Origin: Belliella filtrata
GTDB lineage: Bacteria > Bacteroidota > Bacteroidia > Cytophagales > Cyclobacteriaceae
Assembly: GCF_022549775.1 (NCBI RefSeq)
Contig: NZ_JAKZGP010000008.1
Span: 44,558-108,557 of the forward strand
DNA length: 64,000 nt
Direction of reading: 5' to 3'
Shown: piece by piece, positions 9,076 to 18,202 of the stretch
How positions within the stretch are numbered: position 1 is the stretch's first letter
Layout of the letters: the number at the start of each line of letters is the position of its first letter
Position numbers and translations under genes: made by a program
The notes under the pieces: model-generated
The model's input: only the letters and a program-made list of their open reading frames with translations
Database searches by the model: none
Told to the model about the DNA's origin: nothing

Positions 9076-9732
9076 ATGATTAACAGAGTATATATATTAG
9101 TATTTTTGTTTACAAGCATTTTTGGAGTTGCCCATGCGCAGAAGGATCCTAATGCAAAAGCTGTCTTGGATGCAGTAAGTAAAAAGTATCAATCTTTGGC
9201 CGGTATGAAGGCGACATTTGAGTATTCCTATGCTATGTCTGGTGAATCAGCTCAAAGTCAATCAGGGGAGATTGCGATCAAAGGTGACAAGTATCATCTT
9301 GTCTTGCCTGAACAAGGACAGGAAATATTCAACAATGGCAAGACTGTTTGGACTTTTATCAATTCAGGAGGCTACAAAGAAGTCACTATTAACAATTCCA
9401 ATGAGATGGAAGATGAGTTAAAGCCTTCTTCAGTTTACACGATTTATCAGAAAGGTTACAATTATAAGCTACTTGGTGAAAAAAACATCAATGGGGTTTT
9501 GGTGCAAGAGATAGAGTTGAAAGCTGAGAAATCTGGAGCACCCTTTAAGAAGGTGAACCTTTGGGTAGATAAAAACAAAAAAGACCTTGTAGGATGGGAG
9601 ATCACAGATGATCAAGGTGGTAAGCTTAAATACCAATTCAAGTCTGTGGATACCAGCCTAAAGCTTGCTGACGATTATTTTGTATTCAATCCACAAAAAC
9701 ATGGAAAAGTCGAAATCATTGACTTGCGCTGA
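9076..9732 (+). CDS. lolA: Outer-membrane lipoprotein carrier protein LolA
   Basis: This 218-residue protein has a signal peptide (MINRVYILVFLFTSIFGVAHAQ) and a LolA-like half-barrel. Typical segments are GMKATFEYSY, GEIAIKGDKYHLVLP, GKTVWTF and KVNLWVDKNKKDLVGWEI. LolA carries lipoproteins from the LolCDE complex across the periplasm. That is relevant to the many lipoproteins in this window (SusD, SusE-like, GH30). It directly follows ftsK, probably in one operon; I recall the ftsK-lolA pairing as common in this phylum. Confidence 0.9.
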   Translation: MINRVYILVFLFTSIFGVAHAQKDPNAKAVLDAVSKKYQSLAGMKATFEYSYAMSGESAQSQSGEIAIKGDKYHLVLPEQGQEIFNNGKTVWTFINSGGYKEVTINNSNEMEDELKPSSVYTIYQKGYNYKLLGEKNINGVLVQEIELKAEKSGAPFKKVNLWVDKNKKDLVGWEITDDQGGKLKYQFKSVDTSLKLADDYFVFNPQKHGKVEIIDLR

Positions 9733-9862
9733 TATCTGTATAGCAATAGTATTTATGGTCAATTGATCATTGTCCTCCTAATATTTTTTAATATACATTT
9801 ATTTGCGGAAGTAGGCAGGGGGATAATCAAAGCTTTTTAATTTTTTTAAAATCAAAAATGTC

Positions 9863-9870
9863 TATTTTTG
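9863..9870 (+). promoter_or_regulatory. -7 promoter box of pyrF
   Basis: TATTTTTG matches the Bacteroidota -7 consensus TAnnTTTG. Transcription would start at about 9876-9878. That lies downstream of the upstream in-frame ATG at 9858 and just before the ATG at 9888, so it decides the pyrF start. No clear -33 TTG is present. Confidence 0.55.
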
Positions 9871-9887
9871 CCCAAACCGTAAAAAGC

Positions 9888-10706
9888 ATGGACAAACTTA
9901 CCTTATTTAAGCAAATTGAGAAGAAGCAATCATTTTTATGTATAGGTCTTGACACAGACCTCCATAGAATCCCTCAGCATTTGCTAGAATATGAAGATCC
10001 TATTTTTGAGTTTAACAAGCAGATAATCGATGCTACCCAAGATCTGGCGGTAGCTTATAAGCCAAATACAGCTTTCTATGAGGCGCTTGGCGCAAGGGGT
10101 TGGCAAAGTTTGGCAAGAACATTAGATTACATTCCCAAAGAAATTTTCACTATAGCTGATGCCAAAAGAGGAGATATTGGCAACACTTCTAGTCTATATG
10201 CTCAAGCATTTTTTGACCGAATGAACTTTGACTCTGTTACGGTAGCGCCCTATATGGGGGTAGACAGTGTAAGTCCTTTTTTGTCTTTTGAGGGTAAGTG
10301 GGTGATTCTTCTTGCCTTGACATCTAATGAGGGGAGTCAAGATTTTCAATTGATACAATCGCAACATGGTAAGCCTTTTTATCAACATGTACTTGAAAAA
10401 AGTCAGGAGTGGGGAAATACTGATAACCTCATGTATGTCGTGGGAGCCACTAGGGGTGAGCTTATCGCTGAAGTAAGGAAGATCGTTCCAGATCATTTTT
10501 TTCTCGTGCCAGGTGTTGGTGCACAAGGTGGTAGCTTGGAAGAGGTAGCTAAATATGGCATGAATTCACATTGTGGACTCTTGGTGAATTCTTCTAGAGG
10601 AATTATATATGCGAGCATTGGAGAGGATTTTGCAAACGCTGCTAGAGAAGAAGCTGCGAAACTTCAAGTTGAGATGAGAGAGCTTTTACAAAGATTTTGT
10701 AAATAA
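9888..10706 (+). CDS. pyrF: Orotidine 5'-phosphate decarboxylase, type 2
   Basis: With the ATG at 9888 the protein has 272 residues and begins [20 protein letters not shown], close to the family start. The catalytic DxKxxD motif is visible in [13 protein letters not shown]. The phosphate-binding end is VPGVGAQGG...LVNSSRGI. It makes UMP from OMP, the last step of de novo UMP synthesis. An ATG at 9858 would add ten residues, but a TATTTTTG promoter box lies inside that extension, so 9888 is preferred. The gene probably has its own promoter after lolA. Confidence 0.93.
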   Translation: MDKLTLFKQIEKKQSFLCIGLDTDLHRIPQHLLEYEDPIFEFNKQIIDATQDLAVAYKPNTAFYEALGARGWQSLARTLDYIPKEIFTIADAKRGDIGNTSSLYAQAFFDRMNFDSVTVAPYMGVDSVSPFLSFEGKWVILLALTSNEGSQDFQLIQSQHGKPFYQHVLEKSQEWGNTDNLMYVVGATRGELIAEVRKIVPDHFFLVPGVGAQGGSLEEVAKYGMNSHCGLLVNSSRGIIYASIGEDFANAAREEAAKLQVEMRELLQRFCK

Positions 10707-10889
10707 TTTCTGCCTTTGATCTTTTTTCTAAATTCTACTTCAAATACCCATAGAGCTAGTGTAGACTTTTGATACTTACAGAAAGTATTGCCTATTTATT
10801 ATTGGAAGTTACTCAAAAAGCTTTACCTGTATTCTGGTATGGTGAATACAGAGGTGTTTTTAACTTTTGTTTTATCTAATTTTTCTACA

Positions 10890-11561
10890 ATGAAATTTCA
10901 GGAAGATTTTCTACAAACTGTGTGGAAGTACCAATATTTTGACAAGCGGCGCCTTGATACTTCTTCAGGCGATTCAATTCAAATTAAGAAAATTGGTTTT
11001 CACAATTTCTATGAAGGGCTTGATTTTTTGGAATCAAATGTTCAATCTTGAGTGTTTTAGATACGTGAAGGTGCATTTGATAGCTTCTGATTGGAAACAT
11101 CATGACCAGGATTCTTACCCTTGATATAACAGTGTAATACTTCATGTGGTATGGGAGGATGATTATCCAATTTTAAGACTTTACAAGACGAATTTGGCAT
11201 TACTATTCCCGACTATTGGAAGTATTATTATCAATCTGATAAAAAGTCTGGGAAGAAAATCAGTGGGAGGGTCAATGCTAATTCATTTAATCTTTTGATT
11301 ATAAATTTTGTAGTACCTATATGCTTTGCATATGGTAAATACATACAGGAAACCAGCTGACAGGAGCGATGCTTTGATTTGTTGCAATCTATTGCTTCGG
11401 AAGAGAATTACATCGTCAGAAAGTTCAACTCTTGTGGTTGTAAAGCACAGAATTCTTTTGATTCCCAAGGTATGATTGGTTTTTTTGGGAACTATTGCTA
11501 ACACAAAAAGTGCCTCGATTGTAAAGTTGGGCAGAACTTGCTTAAGCCGAGCAAGAAATGA
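10890..11561 (+). pseudogene. Decayed DUF2851 family gene
   Basis: The ATG at 10890 opens MKFQEDFLQTVWKYQYFD, then GFHNFYEGLDF, which match the start of DUF2851 proteins (family pattern xGQHNTDAGPDFxxA). That frame stops at 11049. The next family block (VHLIASDWKHHDQD, then YNSVILHVVWEDDYP) is in another frame, with a TGA between. The C-terminal part (NSFNLLIINFVVP, FAYGKY, NSFDSQGMIG, KKCLDCKVGQNLL) is in the first frame again, with stops at 11358 and 11499. A large central section is missing. Intact members are about 420 residues. I judge it a dead gene; the function of the family is unknown. Confidence 0.8.
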
Positions 11562-11564
11562 TTT

Positions 11565-11595
11565 TTGCTTTGGAGTTCAATAAGCTGTACTTTTG
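11565..11595 (+). promoter_or_regulatory. Promoter of the NeuD-like gene
   Basis: TTG at 11565-11567 and TACTTTTG at 11588-11595 are separated by 20 bp. This is a near-perfect Bacteroidota promoter (TTG-N19/20-TAnnTTTG). It places the transcription start at about 11602 and rules out the TTG at 11593 as a start codon, which supports the ATG at 11617. Confidence 0.7.
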
Positions 11596-11616
11596 CATTC
11601 CAAAAGAGACAATTCC

Positions 11617-12255
11617 ATGGAAAAACCAGTAATTATATTTGGAGCAAAAGGCATTGCTCATCCAGCTTTAGAGATTTTCAATAGTAACAGTGTAGTGGTA
11701 TATGGATTTCTTGATGAAGATGAAACGCTTCACAATCAAGAGATCAATGTAGTGCCTGTACTTGGACATCCTGAAGATGATGGATTTCTAAAGTTAATTG
11801 GGAAAAAGTGTGAGGCTTTTGTTGCTGTTGATGATAATAAATATAGGCAGTTTTTGGTCAAAATGCTGAATGAAAAGCGTAAGGTACAGCCAATCAATGC
11901 TATTCATCAGTCTTCTTATATTTCAACGGATTCGGCCATAGGGCATGGTAATTTTGTCAATGCGAAAGTGCTCATAGGTACAGGTGCTGTAGTGGGTAGC
12001 CATTGTATATTTCATACAGGTGCTATCGTAGACCATGGTGCCAAGGTGGGTGATTTTGTTCAAATTGGAGCTGGATCTGTGGTAAATTCAAATGTAACTA
12101 TCGAAGAGGGAGTCTTTATAGGCTCTGGCGTTGTAATAGTTTCGGGGATTACCATAGGGAAAAATGCACGAGTAGGAGCTGGGTCAGTAGTGATATCTGA
12201 TGTGAAGGCAAATGAAACTGTTTTCGGGAATCCAGCTGCACCTATCAAGAAATAG
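11617..12255 (+). CDS. NeuD/PglD-like hexapeptide-repeat acyltransferase
   Basis: This 212-residue protein has an N-terminal Rossmann-like part (IIFGAKGIAHPALEIF) and a C-terminal left-handed beta-helix of hexapeptide repeats from about residue 105. The likely catalytic His lies in the ...HTGAIVDHGAKVGDF segment, and it ends in VFGNPAAPIKK. Relatives acetylate amino-sugars (sialic acid or bacillosamine pathways) or act on other small acceptors. No sugar cluster is adjacent, so the substrate is open. The start is fixed by a promoter box that overlaps the longer TTG alternative. It is followed by trhO. Confidence 0.8.
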   Translation: MEKPVIIFGAKGIAHPALEIFNSNSVVVYGFLDEDETLHNQEINVVPVLGHPEDDGFLKLIGKKCEAFVAVDDNKYRQFLVKMLNEKRKVQPINAIHQSSYISTDSAIGHGNFVNAKVLIGTGAVVGSHCIFHTGAIVDHGAKVGDFVQIGAGSVVNSNVTIEEGVFIGSGVVIVSGITIGKNARVGAGSVVISDVKANETVFGNPAAPIKK

Positions 12256-12317
12256 GATTAATTTCAAGTTTAAAAATAGATCAAACCAAACACCTTGTCG
12301 GAAACAAGGCTTAAGTT

Positions 12318-13286
12318 ATGGAAAACAAAACACACAGCATTTTGCTCTATTATTGCTATGCCACTATTGAGGATACGGAGGCATATAGAGAAGAGCACCA
12401 CCTCTTTTGTATTGAGAATAATATAAGAGGTAGGATCATCATATCTTCAGAAGGACTAAATGGAACAGTCTCTGGACTGAAGGAAGATTGCGAAAAGTAT
12501 ATGGCCTACATTCAGTCAGATGCGAGATTTGCAAAGACTGAGTTCAAAGTTGAGCTTTACGACAAGCATGCTTTTGCAAAAATTCATGTAAGAGTCAAGC
12601 CAGAAATAGTACACAGCAGCTTGAAGCACATAGATCCAAATGTCAAAACAGGCAAACATTTGGAGCCTGAAGAATTCAAGAAGCTAAAAGACCAAGAGGA
12701 TGTAGTGATTTTGGATGTAAGGTCAAACTACGAACATGAGCTTGGCAGATTCAAGAATGCAATCACTTTAGATATTGACAATTTCAGGGATTTTCCTGAA
12801 AAAGTTAAGGAGCTTGAGCATCTCAAGAATAAGAAAGTATTGACCTACTGTACAGGAGGGATCAAATGTGAAAAAGCATCCGCGTATCTTTTGGAGCAAG
12901 GCTTCGAAGATGTCTACCAGCTACACGGAGGGATAATTAAGTATGGGCTGGAAGCAGGTGGGGAAGATTTCGAAGGGAAATGCTATGTGTTTGATAACAG
13001 GATCGCTGTGGATGTCAATAAAGTAAATCCAAAAGTGATTTCAACGTGCCATGTTTGTGGAACTGTCTCTGCCCGTATGGTCAATTGTGCTAATCCAACA
13101 TGTAATGCTCACGTAGCGATATGTGAAAATTGTGGATGGGAAATGGATGGTGCTTGCTCTACTTCATGTAAAGAGCACCCAGAGAAGCGACCTTATGATG
13201 GTACTGGTTACTATCAAAAGCAAAGTAATGGATACAATCCATATAAAGGGCTACAAAGAAAACCAAATAAGGAAAAAGTAAACTAA
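12318..13286 (+). CDS. trhO: tRNA uridine(34) hydroxylase TrhO (YceA), rhodanese-like
   Basis: This 322-residue protein has an N-terminal acylphosphatase-like domain with GRIIISSEGLNGT (about 38-50) and a rhodanese domain with DVRSNYEHELGRF. The catalytic Cys178 lies in YCTGGIKCEKAS. A cysteine-rich tail (CHVCG, CANPTC, CENCG, CSTSC) is probably a metal site. TrhO makes 5-hydroxyuridine at the wobble position of certain tRNAs, dependent on oxygen. A gap of 7 bp separates it from the next gene, so they are likely co-transcribed. Confidence 0.92.
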   Translation: MENKTHSILLYYCYATIEDTEAYREEHHLFCIENNIRGRIIISSEGLNGTVSGLKEDCEKYMAYIQSDARFAKTEFKVELYDKHAFAKIHVRVKPEIVHSSLKHIDPNVKTGKHLEPEEFKKLKDQEDVVILDVRSNYEHELGRFKNAITLDIDNFRDFPEKVKELEHLKNKKVLTYCTGGIKCEKASAYLLEQGFEDVYQLHGGIIKYGLEAGGEDFEGKCYVFDNRIAVDVNKVNPKVISTCHVCGTVSARMVNCANPTCNAHVAICENCGWEMDGACSTSCKEHPEKRPYDGTGYYQKQSNGYNPYKGLQRKPNKEKVN

Positions 13287-13293
13287 TTAGTAT

Positions 13294-14163
13294 ATGGGAA
13301 ATCGCATACCTGAATCTGAGTTGATTATCAATCCAGATGGCAGCATTTATCATTTAAACTTATTGCCTGAGCAATTGGCTTCGACAGTGATAGCTGTAGG
13401 TGACCCTGAGCGAGTGTCAAAGGTTTCCCAGTACTTTGATGAGGTTACCCACCAAGTCTCCAAAAGGGAATTTGTAACACATACAGGTTCATATAAGGGT
13501 ATGCCTATTACCGCTATGAGCACAGGTATGGGTACTGATAACATCGAGATTTTCATGACAGAACTCGATGCCTTGGTGAATGTTGATCTTAAAACAAGGC
13601 TTCCCAAATCCAGTCACACAAGTTTAGAGATCATCAGAATAGGTACTTCTGGAAGTATGAGAGCTGATATTCCTGCGGGTTCTATGCTTGCCTCGGCTTA
13701 CGCAGTAGGTTTGGATACACTGATGGCGTATTACAATGCTGATTACAGTGATTTAGAATTGGAAGTGTCTGAGTCGGTGAAGAATGTCTTAGGAGTTACT
13801 TTTGCGCCGTATTGCGTAGCTGGATCAAAGCGTTTACTTGATCTTTTGGGGGAGGGTTTGATCAAAGGTAATACAGCGACTTGTCCAGGTTTTTTTGGTC
13901 CTCAAGGAAGGGAGGTTCGGCTCAAACCTGCCATACCAGATATTATAGAAAGACTTGCCTCAATATCTGTCGCAGATTTCAAACTCACTAATTTTGAAAT
14001 GGAGACAGCAGGATATTATGCAATGGGTAGACTTCTTGGCCACGAAATGTTAAGCCTAAATGCTATAGTTGCAAATAGGGTGACTCATGAGTTTGCAGAT
14101 GATCCAAATGGGATTGTTGATGAATTGATAAAATCTACATTAGAAAAATTAGCGAATCGATGA
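13294..14163 (+). CDS. Nucleoside phosphorylase (uridine phosphorylase-like)
   Basis: This 289-residue protein of the PNP/UDP family has the phosphate-binding start VIAVGDPERV, GMGTDNIEIF and RIGTSGSM, and the nucleoside/ribose-site segment LTNFEMETAGYYAMG. It cleaves a nucleoside with phosphate to the base and ribose-1-phosphate in salvage. Uridine phosphorylase is the best guess, but base specificity was not established. It lies 7 bp after trhO. A strong intrinsic terminator overlaps its stop codon. Confidence 0.88.
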   Translation: MGNRIPESELIINPDGSIYHLNLLPEQLASTVIAVGDPERVSKVSQYFDEVTHQVSKREFVTHTGSYKGMPITAMSTGMGTDNIEIFMTELDALVNVDLKTRLPKSSHTSLEIIRIGTSGSMRADIPAGSMLASAYAVGLDTLMAYYNADYSDLELEVSESVKNVLGVTFAPYCVAGSKRLLDLLGEGLIKGNTATCPGFFGPQGREVRLKPAIPDIIERLASISVADFKLTNFEMETAGYYAMGRLLGHEMLSLNAIVANRVTHEFADDPNGIVDELIKSTLEKLANR

Positions 14164-14175
14164 TTCGCTTTTTTT
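14152..14175 (+). terminator. Intrinsic terminator after the nucleoside phosphorylase gene
   Basis: GCGAATC (14152-14158) and GATTCGC (14162-14168) pair around a 3-nt loop and are followed by seven T. The stem includes the TGA stop codon. Confidence 0.85.
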
Positions 14176-14176
14176 A

Positions 14177-14519
14177 TGTTTAATTTTTCAAAGTACTGTT
14201 TTTGAACAAATTACTTTTCCATTCACATGAGTAGTATTCAGCACACATTAGCTAAAGACCTTTGGTGTAAGTCGGTAAAATGTAGGAACAATCCTTCACG
14301 CTAAGTGTTATTTCTAAGTGAGTTTTTGACTTATTTCATTTAAAAATTGAATAAATCTTCTAGGTATGGTATTTGTTTGATTATATGTAATCAAAATAAA
14401 ATATCGAAATCAAAAAAATTATTGCTTTTACAGGTGGATTTTTAATAGATTTTATTGAAAATCAAGTTTAAAGTTCCAATAATCACGCTTTCTGAAAATA
14501 ATATAAAAAATACTAAAAA
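14177..14519. other. Intergenic region upstream of the TonB receptor-like gene, with a palindrome
   Basis: This very AT-rich region has no credible ORF. It contains the perfect dyad TTTGATTA-N4-TAATCAAA at 14376-14395, about 125 bp before the next start, which may be an operator. No exact TAnnTTTG box with a matching -33 was found. Confidence 0.4.
14376..14395. promoter_or_regulatory. Candidate operator palindrome
   Basis: TTTGATTA and TAATCAAA are exact inverted 8-mers separated by TATG. The site lies in the only long untranslated region before the outer-membrane receptor gene. The base composition is AT-rich, so chance occurrence is not excluded. Confidence 0.35.
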
Positions 14520-16952
14520 ATGACTCGTTTTATACAATTGCTTATTTTGTCAGCAACCTTCTTTTCATTTGTGACAGCCACAGCACAAGATTTCGAGGTA
14601 AAAGGTAAGGTGATTGAAGCAGAATCCTCTAATCCACTAGAGTTTGCAAACATTGCCTTGCTGAATCCTGGAGACTCGGCATTGGTTACAGGGGGTATGA
14701 GTGAGTTGGATGGGACTTTTTCCTTCCAAGCTGTATCTGGAGAATATATTTTGAGAGTAGGTTTTATAGGCTATGAGAGTAGATTCAGGAATATTACTTT
14801 AGGTGAGAAAGAAGTCTTGAATGTGGGCAATGTGAGGCTTAGAAAAGATGCTCAAAACTTGGATGAAGTAGTCGTAGAGGGAGTCACTTCTATGTTTGAG
14901 AGTGACATTGACAAGCGTAGATACAATGTAGAGAATAGTATCTTGGCAGAAGGCGCAATGGCTTCGGACCTTTTGAGCACCTTACCTTCTATACAAATGG
15001 ATGATGAGGGGGGCATTTCTATGCGAGGTAGTGGTAATATCTTGATTTATATCAACGGTAGACCTTCTAACCTTTCTGGGGATGATGCGGAAAGTGTATT
15101 AGCGCAATTTCCTGCAAATAGTATAAAGTCTGTAGAGCTTATTACGAACCCTTCTTCTCGTTATGATGCCGCTGGAGTAGGAGGGATTATTAACATCATT
15201 TTGAAAAAAAATGAAAGGACTGGACTCAATGGACAAGTGAATGCGGGTATTGGAACCAGAGGTAAATACAATGCGGGGTTAAATATAAACTATGGGACAG
15301 AAAAAGCTAACTATTATGCTTCATACAACTGGCAAGATAACAGACGTTTCAGAGAAAGTGAATCCTTTCGTCAAAGTAACCTGTCCACTGCCTCTCCTAT
15401 CCTTGATCAAGATGCTTATCAAGTCAATAGAGATATCAATCATCTCATCAGAGGTGGGGTAGATTGGAGTATTACTGAAAATAAACTCTTTGGAGTCTAT
15501 GTTCAAGGAAGTTTTAGGGATAGGACAGGAGATGAACTTTTGAATCAAAGAAATTTAACTTTAGCCAGGGACCTTGATAGTTTGTTTGTACGAGATATTC
15601 GTGAGGAAAGGTCTAGTGAGAATTTTGAAGCTGGAATTACTTATTCCGTAGATATTGATACATTGGGGCAGAGGTTTTTTACCACCGCAACTTATTCAAG
15701 AGATGAAAGACTTCAAAATGATATATTTGATCAACTTTTCTTTAATGAATTCAATCAAGAAGTGCCTAGCAATAGAATCCTTCAGCTAAATGATAGGCCG
15801 CAAACAAGTGACCTTTATATGCTACAAATGGATTATGAAAAACCATTTGTCAATGGAGGAAAGCTAGAAGGTGGATTGAAGGGTACATTTAGAGAATGGA
15901 ATAGGTCACAGTTTTTCTCTGAAGGAAATGAAGGGAATGGGTTTGAGCCTGAGTTGAACGATTTTTTCAGTGATTCATTCAATTTCAAGGAAGATGTATA
16001 TGCCTCTTACTTGAGTTATAGAAACAAAATTGGTAAGATTGGTTACCAAGGTGGATTAAGAGCTGAATATACAGAGACGATTTCTAGACTTGCAAGTGCA
16101 GCTGATCCTTACATCAATAATTATTTTAATCTTTTCCCTAGTGCGTATTTAAGTTATGAATTGGGACAGGAGGAAGAGTTTACAGCCAATTTTAGTAGAA
16201 GGATAAATAGACCTGGAATGTGGTCATTAGCCCCGATTTTTGGAGTGAGTGATTTGTATAACTTGAGCATTGGTAACCCCGAGCTTCAGCCAGAATTCAC
16301 AAACTCTTATGAACTTGGCTACATGAAAGGCTGGGAAAGATACCTTCTTAATGCCACTGTTTACCATAGATTCTCTACAGACATTCACACCAGAATCATC
16401 AGGCTAAATGAAGATAATGTGGCAATTCAGACAAGAGAAAATGCCAATAGTAGAGTCAATACAGGCTTGGAGCTTGTGAATCAGTTTCAATTGACCTCAT
16501 GGTTTGACGCTACAGTATCTGGTAATTTCTTTTATTCGGAAATCAGAGGAGACAATATCGAGGCAGGGTTCAACAATTCCAATTATTCTTGGACAGTCAA
16601 TACCTTATTCAACATGGTAATACCTAAAGTGGCTTCTGTCCAAATCCAAGGAGACTACAGAGGCCCTATCGTCCTTCCACAAGGTGAAATCGAGCCAATG
16701 TGGGGAGTGAACGTAGGTGTCAGAAGGGATTTACTCGACAAAAAAGCGACTATTAGCCTGAATGTTAGTGATATTTTCAATACGAGAATTTTTAGAATAA
16801 GTACAAATGATGAGCGATTTATTCAAGACAGATGGTTCAATCGAGAGACGAGAATAGGGACCTTATCATTTACCTACAGGTTCGGAGGGTTCAAAGATAA
16901 GTCGAGGGATCGTGAGAGAAGCAGAGATGATTTCGATGATGATGATTTTTAA
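14520..16952 (+). CDS. TonB-dependent receptor-like outer-membrane barrel with CarboxypepD_reg domain
   Basis: This 810-residue protein has a signal peptide (cut near TATAQ) and a carboxypeptidase-like regulatory domain (about 25-110: VKGKVIEAESSNPLEFANI, FIGYESRFR). A plug-like domain (SDLLSTLPSIQMDDEGGISMRGSGN, ...PSSRYDAAGVGGIINIILKK) and a C-terminal barrel of the OMP_b-brl_3 type follow. It lacks SusC-specific features and has no SusD partner. The end is an unusual Arg/Asp tail (DRERSRDDFDDDDF), probably periplasmic. Its ligand is unknown. It stands alone between a terminator and rnhA. Confidence 0.85.
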   Translation: MTRFIQLLILSATFFSFVTATAQDFEVKGKVIEAESSNPLEFANIALLNPGDSALVTGGMSELDGTFSFQAVSGEYILRVGFIGYESRFRNITLGEKEVLNVGNVRLRKDAQNLDEVVVEGVTSMFESDIDKRRYNVENSILAEGAMASDLLSTLPSIQMDDEGGISMRGSGNILIYINGRPSNLSGDDAESVLAQFPANSIKSVELITNPSSRYDAAGVGGIINIILKKNERTGLNGQVNAGIGTRGKYNAGLNINYGTEKANYYASYNWQDNRRFRESESFRQSNLSTASPILDQDAYQVNRDINHLIRGGVDWSITENKLFGVYVQGSFRDRTGDELLNQRNLTLARDLDSLFVRDIREERSSENFEAGITYSVDIDTLGQRFFTTATYSRDERLQNDIFDQLFFNEFNQEVPSNRILQLNDRPQTSDLYMLQMDYEKPFVNGGKLEGGLKGTFREWNRSQFFSEGNEGNGFEPELNDFFSDSFNFKEDVYASYLSYRNKIGKIGYQGGLRAEYTETISRLASAADPYINNYFNLFPSAYLSYELGQEEEFTANFSRRINRPGMWSLAPIFGVSDLYNLSIGNPELQPEFTNSYELGYMKGWERYLLNATVYHRFSTDIHTRIIRLNEDNVAIQTRENANSRVNTGLELVNQFQLTSWFDATVSGNFFYSEIRGDNIEAGFNNSNYSWTVNTLFNMVIPKVASVQIQGDYRGPIVLPQGEIEPMWGVNVGVRRDLLDKKATISLNVSDIFNTRIFRISTNDERFIQDRWFNRETRIGTLSFTYRFGGFKDKSRDRERSRDDFDDDDF

Positions 16953-17005
16953 TTTCTTTTATAGAATAAGGCTTATTTCTTGAGATCTCTCCCTTTCTTT
17001 GTAAT

Positions 17006-17485
17006 ATGATTACGATATACACAGACGGAGCGGCCAAAGGTAACCCTGGTCCTGGTGGTTATGGGACAGTTTTATTGTATAAAGATTTGAAAAAAGAGCT
17101 CTCTGATGGCTATAGACTGACCACAAACAACAGGATGGAATTGCTTGCAGTGATTCGAGGGCTTGAAGCATTGAAGGTGGGAGGGATTCCAGTTACCATA
17201 TATTCTGATAGCAAATATGTAGTAGATGCTGTAGAAAAGGGTTGGATTTGGTCTTGGCAAAAGAAGGGCTTCAAGGATAAGAAAAATGTAGACTTGTGGA
17301 AGCAGTATATTCCATTACATATGAAGTACAAGCCAAAGTTTGTCTGGGTCAAAGGACATGCGGGCAATCCGATGAATGAGCGATGTGATCAATTGGCTGT
17401 GGCAGCTTCGGAGCAAAGAAACCTGAAGATTGATCAAGCATACGAAAATGAAAAGAATAATAGCGCCGGGCTTTTTTTGAAATAA
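17006..17485 (+). CDS. rnhA: Ribonuclease HI
   Basis: This 159-residue protein has all four catalytic carboxylates: Asp7 (YTDGAAKGNPGPGG), Glu45 (TNNRMEL), Asp68 (YSDSKY) and Asp128 (NERCDQLA). The basic-handle helix WSWQKKGFKDKKN is present. It removes RNA from RNA-DNA hybrids in replication. It lies 3 bp before trmN6, so the two probably share a transcript. Confidence 0.96.
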   Translation: MITIYTDGAAKGNPGPGGYGTVLLYKDLKKELSDGYRLTTNNRMELLAVIRGLEALKVGGIPVTIYSDSKYVVDAVEKGWIWSWQKKGFKDKKNVDLWKQYIPLHMKYKPKFVWVKGHAGNPMNERCDQLAVAASEQRNLKIDQAYENEKNNSAGLFLK

Positions 17486-17488
17486 AGG

Positions 17489-18202
17489 ATGAAAGAGTCA
17501 GGCTTTAGGTTCAAGCAGTTCGTCGTAATGCAAGATCAATGCGGTATGAAGATTAGTACTGATGCTGTTCTACTTGGAGCCATAGCAGGAAATGAAGCTC
17601 ACAGGAAAGTCTTGGACATAGGCTCGGGTACTGGTGTGATTTCTCTTATGCTGGCACAAAGGTTGCCTCAAGTGTTGGTTGATGCTGTGGAAATTGATGA
17701 AAAAGCATATGGACAAGCTTTAGAGAACTTTCAAGAATCGCCCTTTTCAGAAAGAATGAAACTTCATCACGTAGCGATACAGGATTTTTGTGGTGAGAAT
17801 GTCTCATCATACGATCTTATAGTCAGTAATCCACCTTACTATCCAGATCATCTAAAATCCTCGAATTATCAAAAAAATCAAGCCATGCATACGGACAGCT
17901 TATCGTTTGAGGATTTGGTGAGATCTGTAGATATGATGTTGCATGAAGATGGAGAGTTTTGGTTGATTTTACCACCCGCTCAGATGGATAAGTTTGTACA
18001 GCTAGCAATCGAAGATAGACTGTACCCACACCAGTGTATTCTAGTACGAGACAAAGCAGAGAAACCTGTAATAAGGCAGATTGTGAGCTTTTGTCGAAAT
18101 AATCAACCCATAGATGAATCGCAGATCATCATCAAGAACTCATCTGATGAATATTCTACAAAATATAGCGAACTCTTAAAGGAGTTTTTAATCATTTTTT
18201 AA
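17489..18202 (+). CDS. trmN6: tRNA1(Val) (adenine(37)-N6)-methyltransferase
   Basis: This 237-residue class I SAM methyltransferase begins FRFKQFVVMQDQCGMKISTDAVLLG, the typical YfiC/TrmN6 start. SAM motif I is VLDIGSGTGVISLMLA and the amino-methylase motif is NPPYY in IVSNPPYYPDH. It methylates N6 of A37 in tRNA-Val. It follows rnhA by 3 bp. Its last 15 bases overlap the 3' end of the convergent saccharopine dehydrogenase-like gene. Confidence 0.9.
   Translation: MKESGFRFKQFVVMQDQCGMKISTDAVLLGAIAGNEAHRKVLDIGSGTGVISLMLAQRLPQVLVDAVEIDEKAYGQALENFQESPFSERMKLHHVAIQDFCGENVSSYDLIVSNPPYYPDHLKSSNYQKNQAMHTDSLSFEDLVRSVDMMLHEDGEFWLILPPAQMDKFVQLAIEDRLYPHQCILVRDKAEKPVIRQIVSFCRNNQPIDESQIIIKNSSDEYSTKYSELLKEFLIIF

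Noticed and set aside
10788..11051. 87-codon ORF as an intact small gene
   Set aside because: The first 34 codons have no family match. The rest is the start of the DUF2851 relic, so it is part of a pseudogene.
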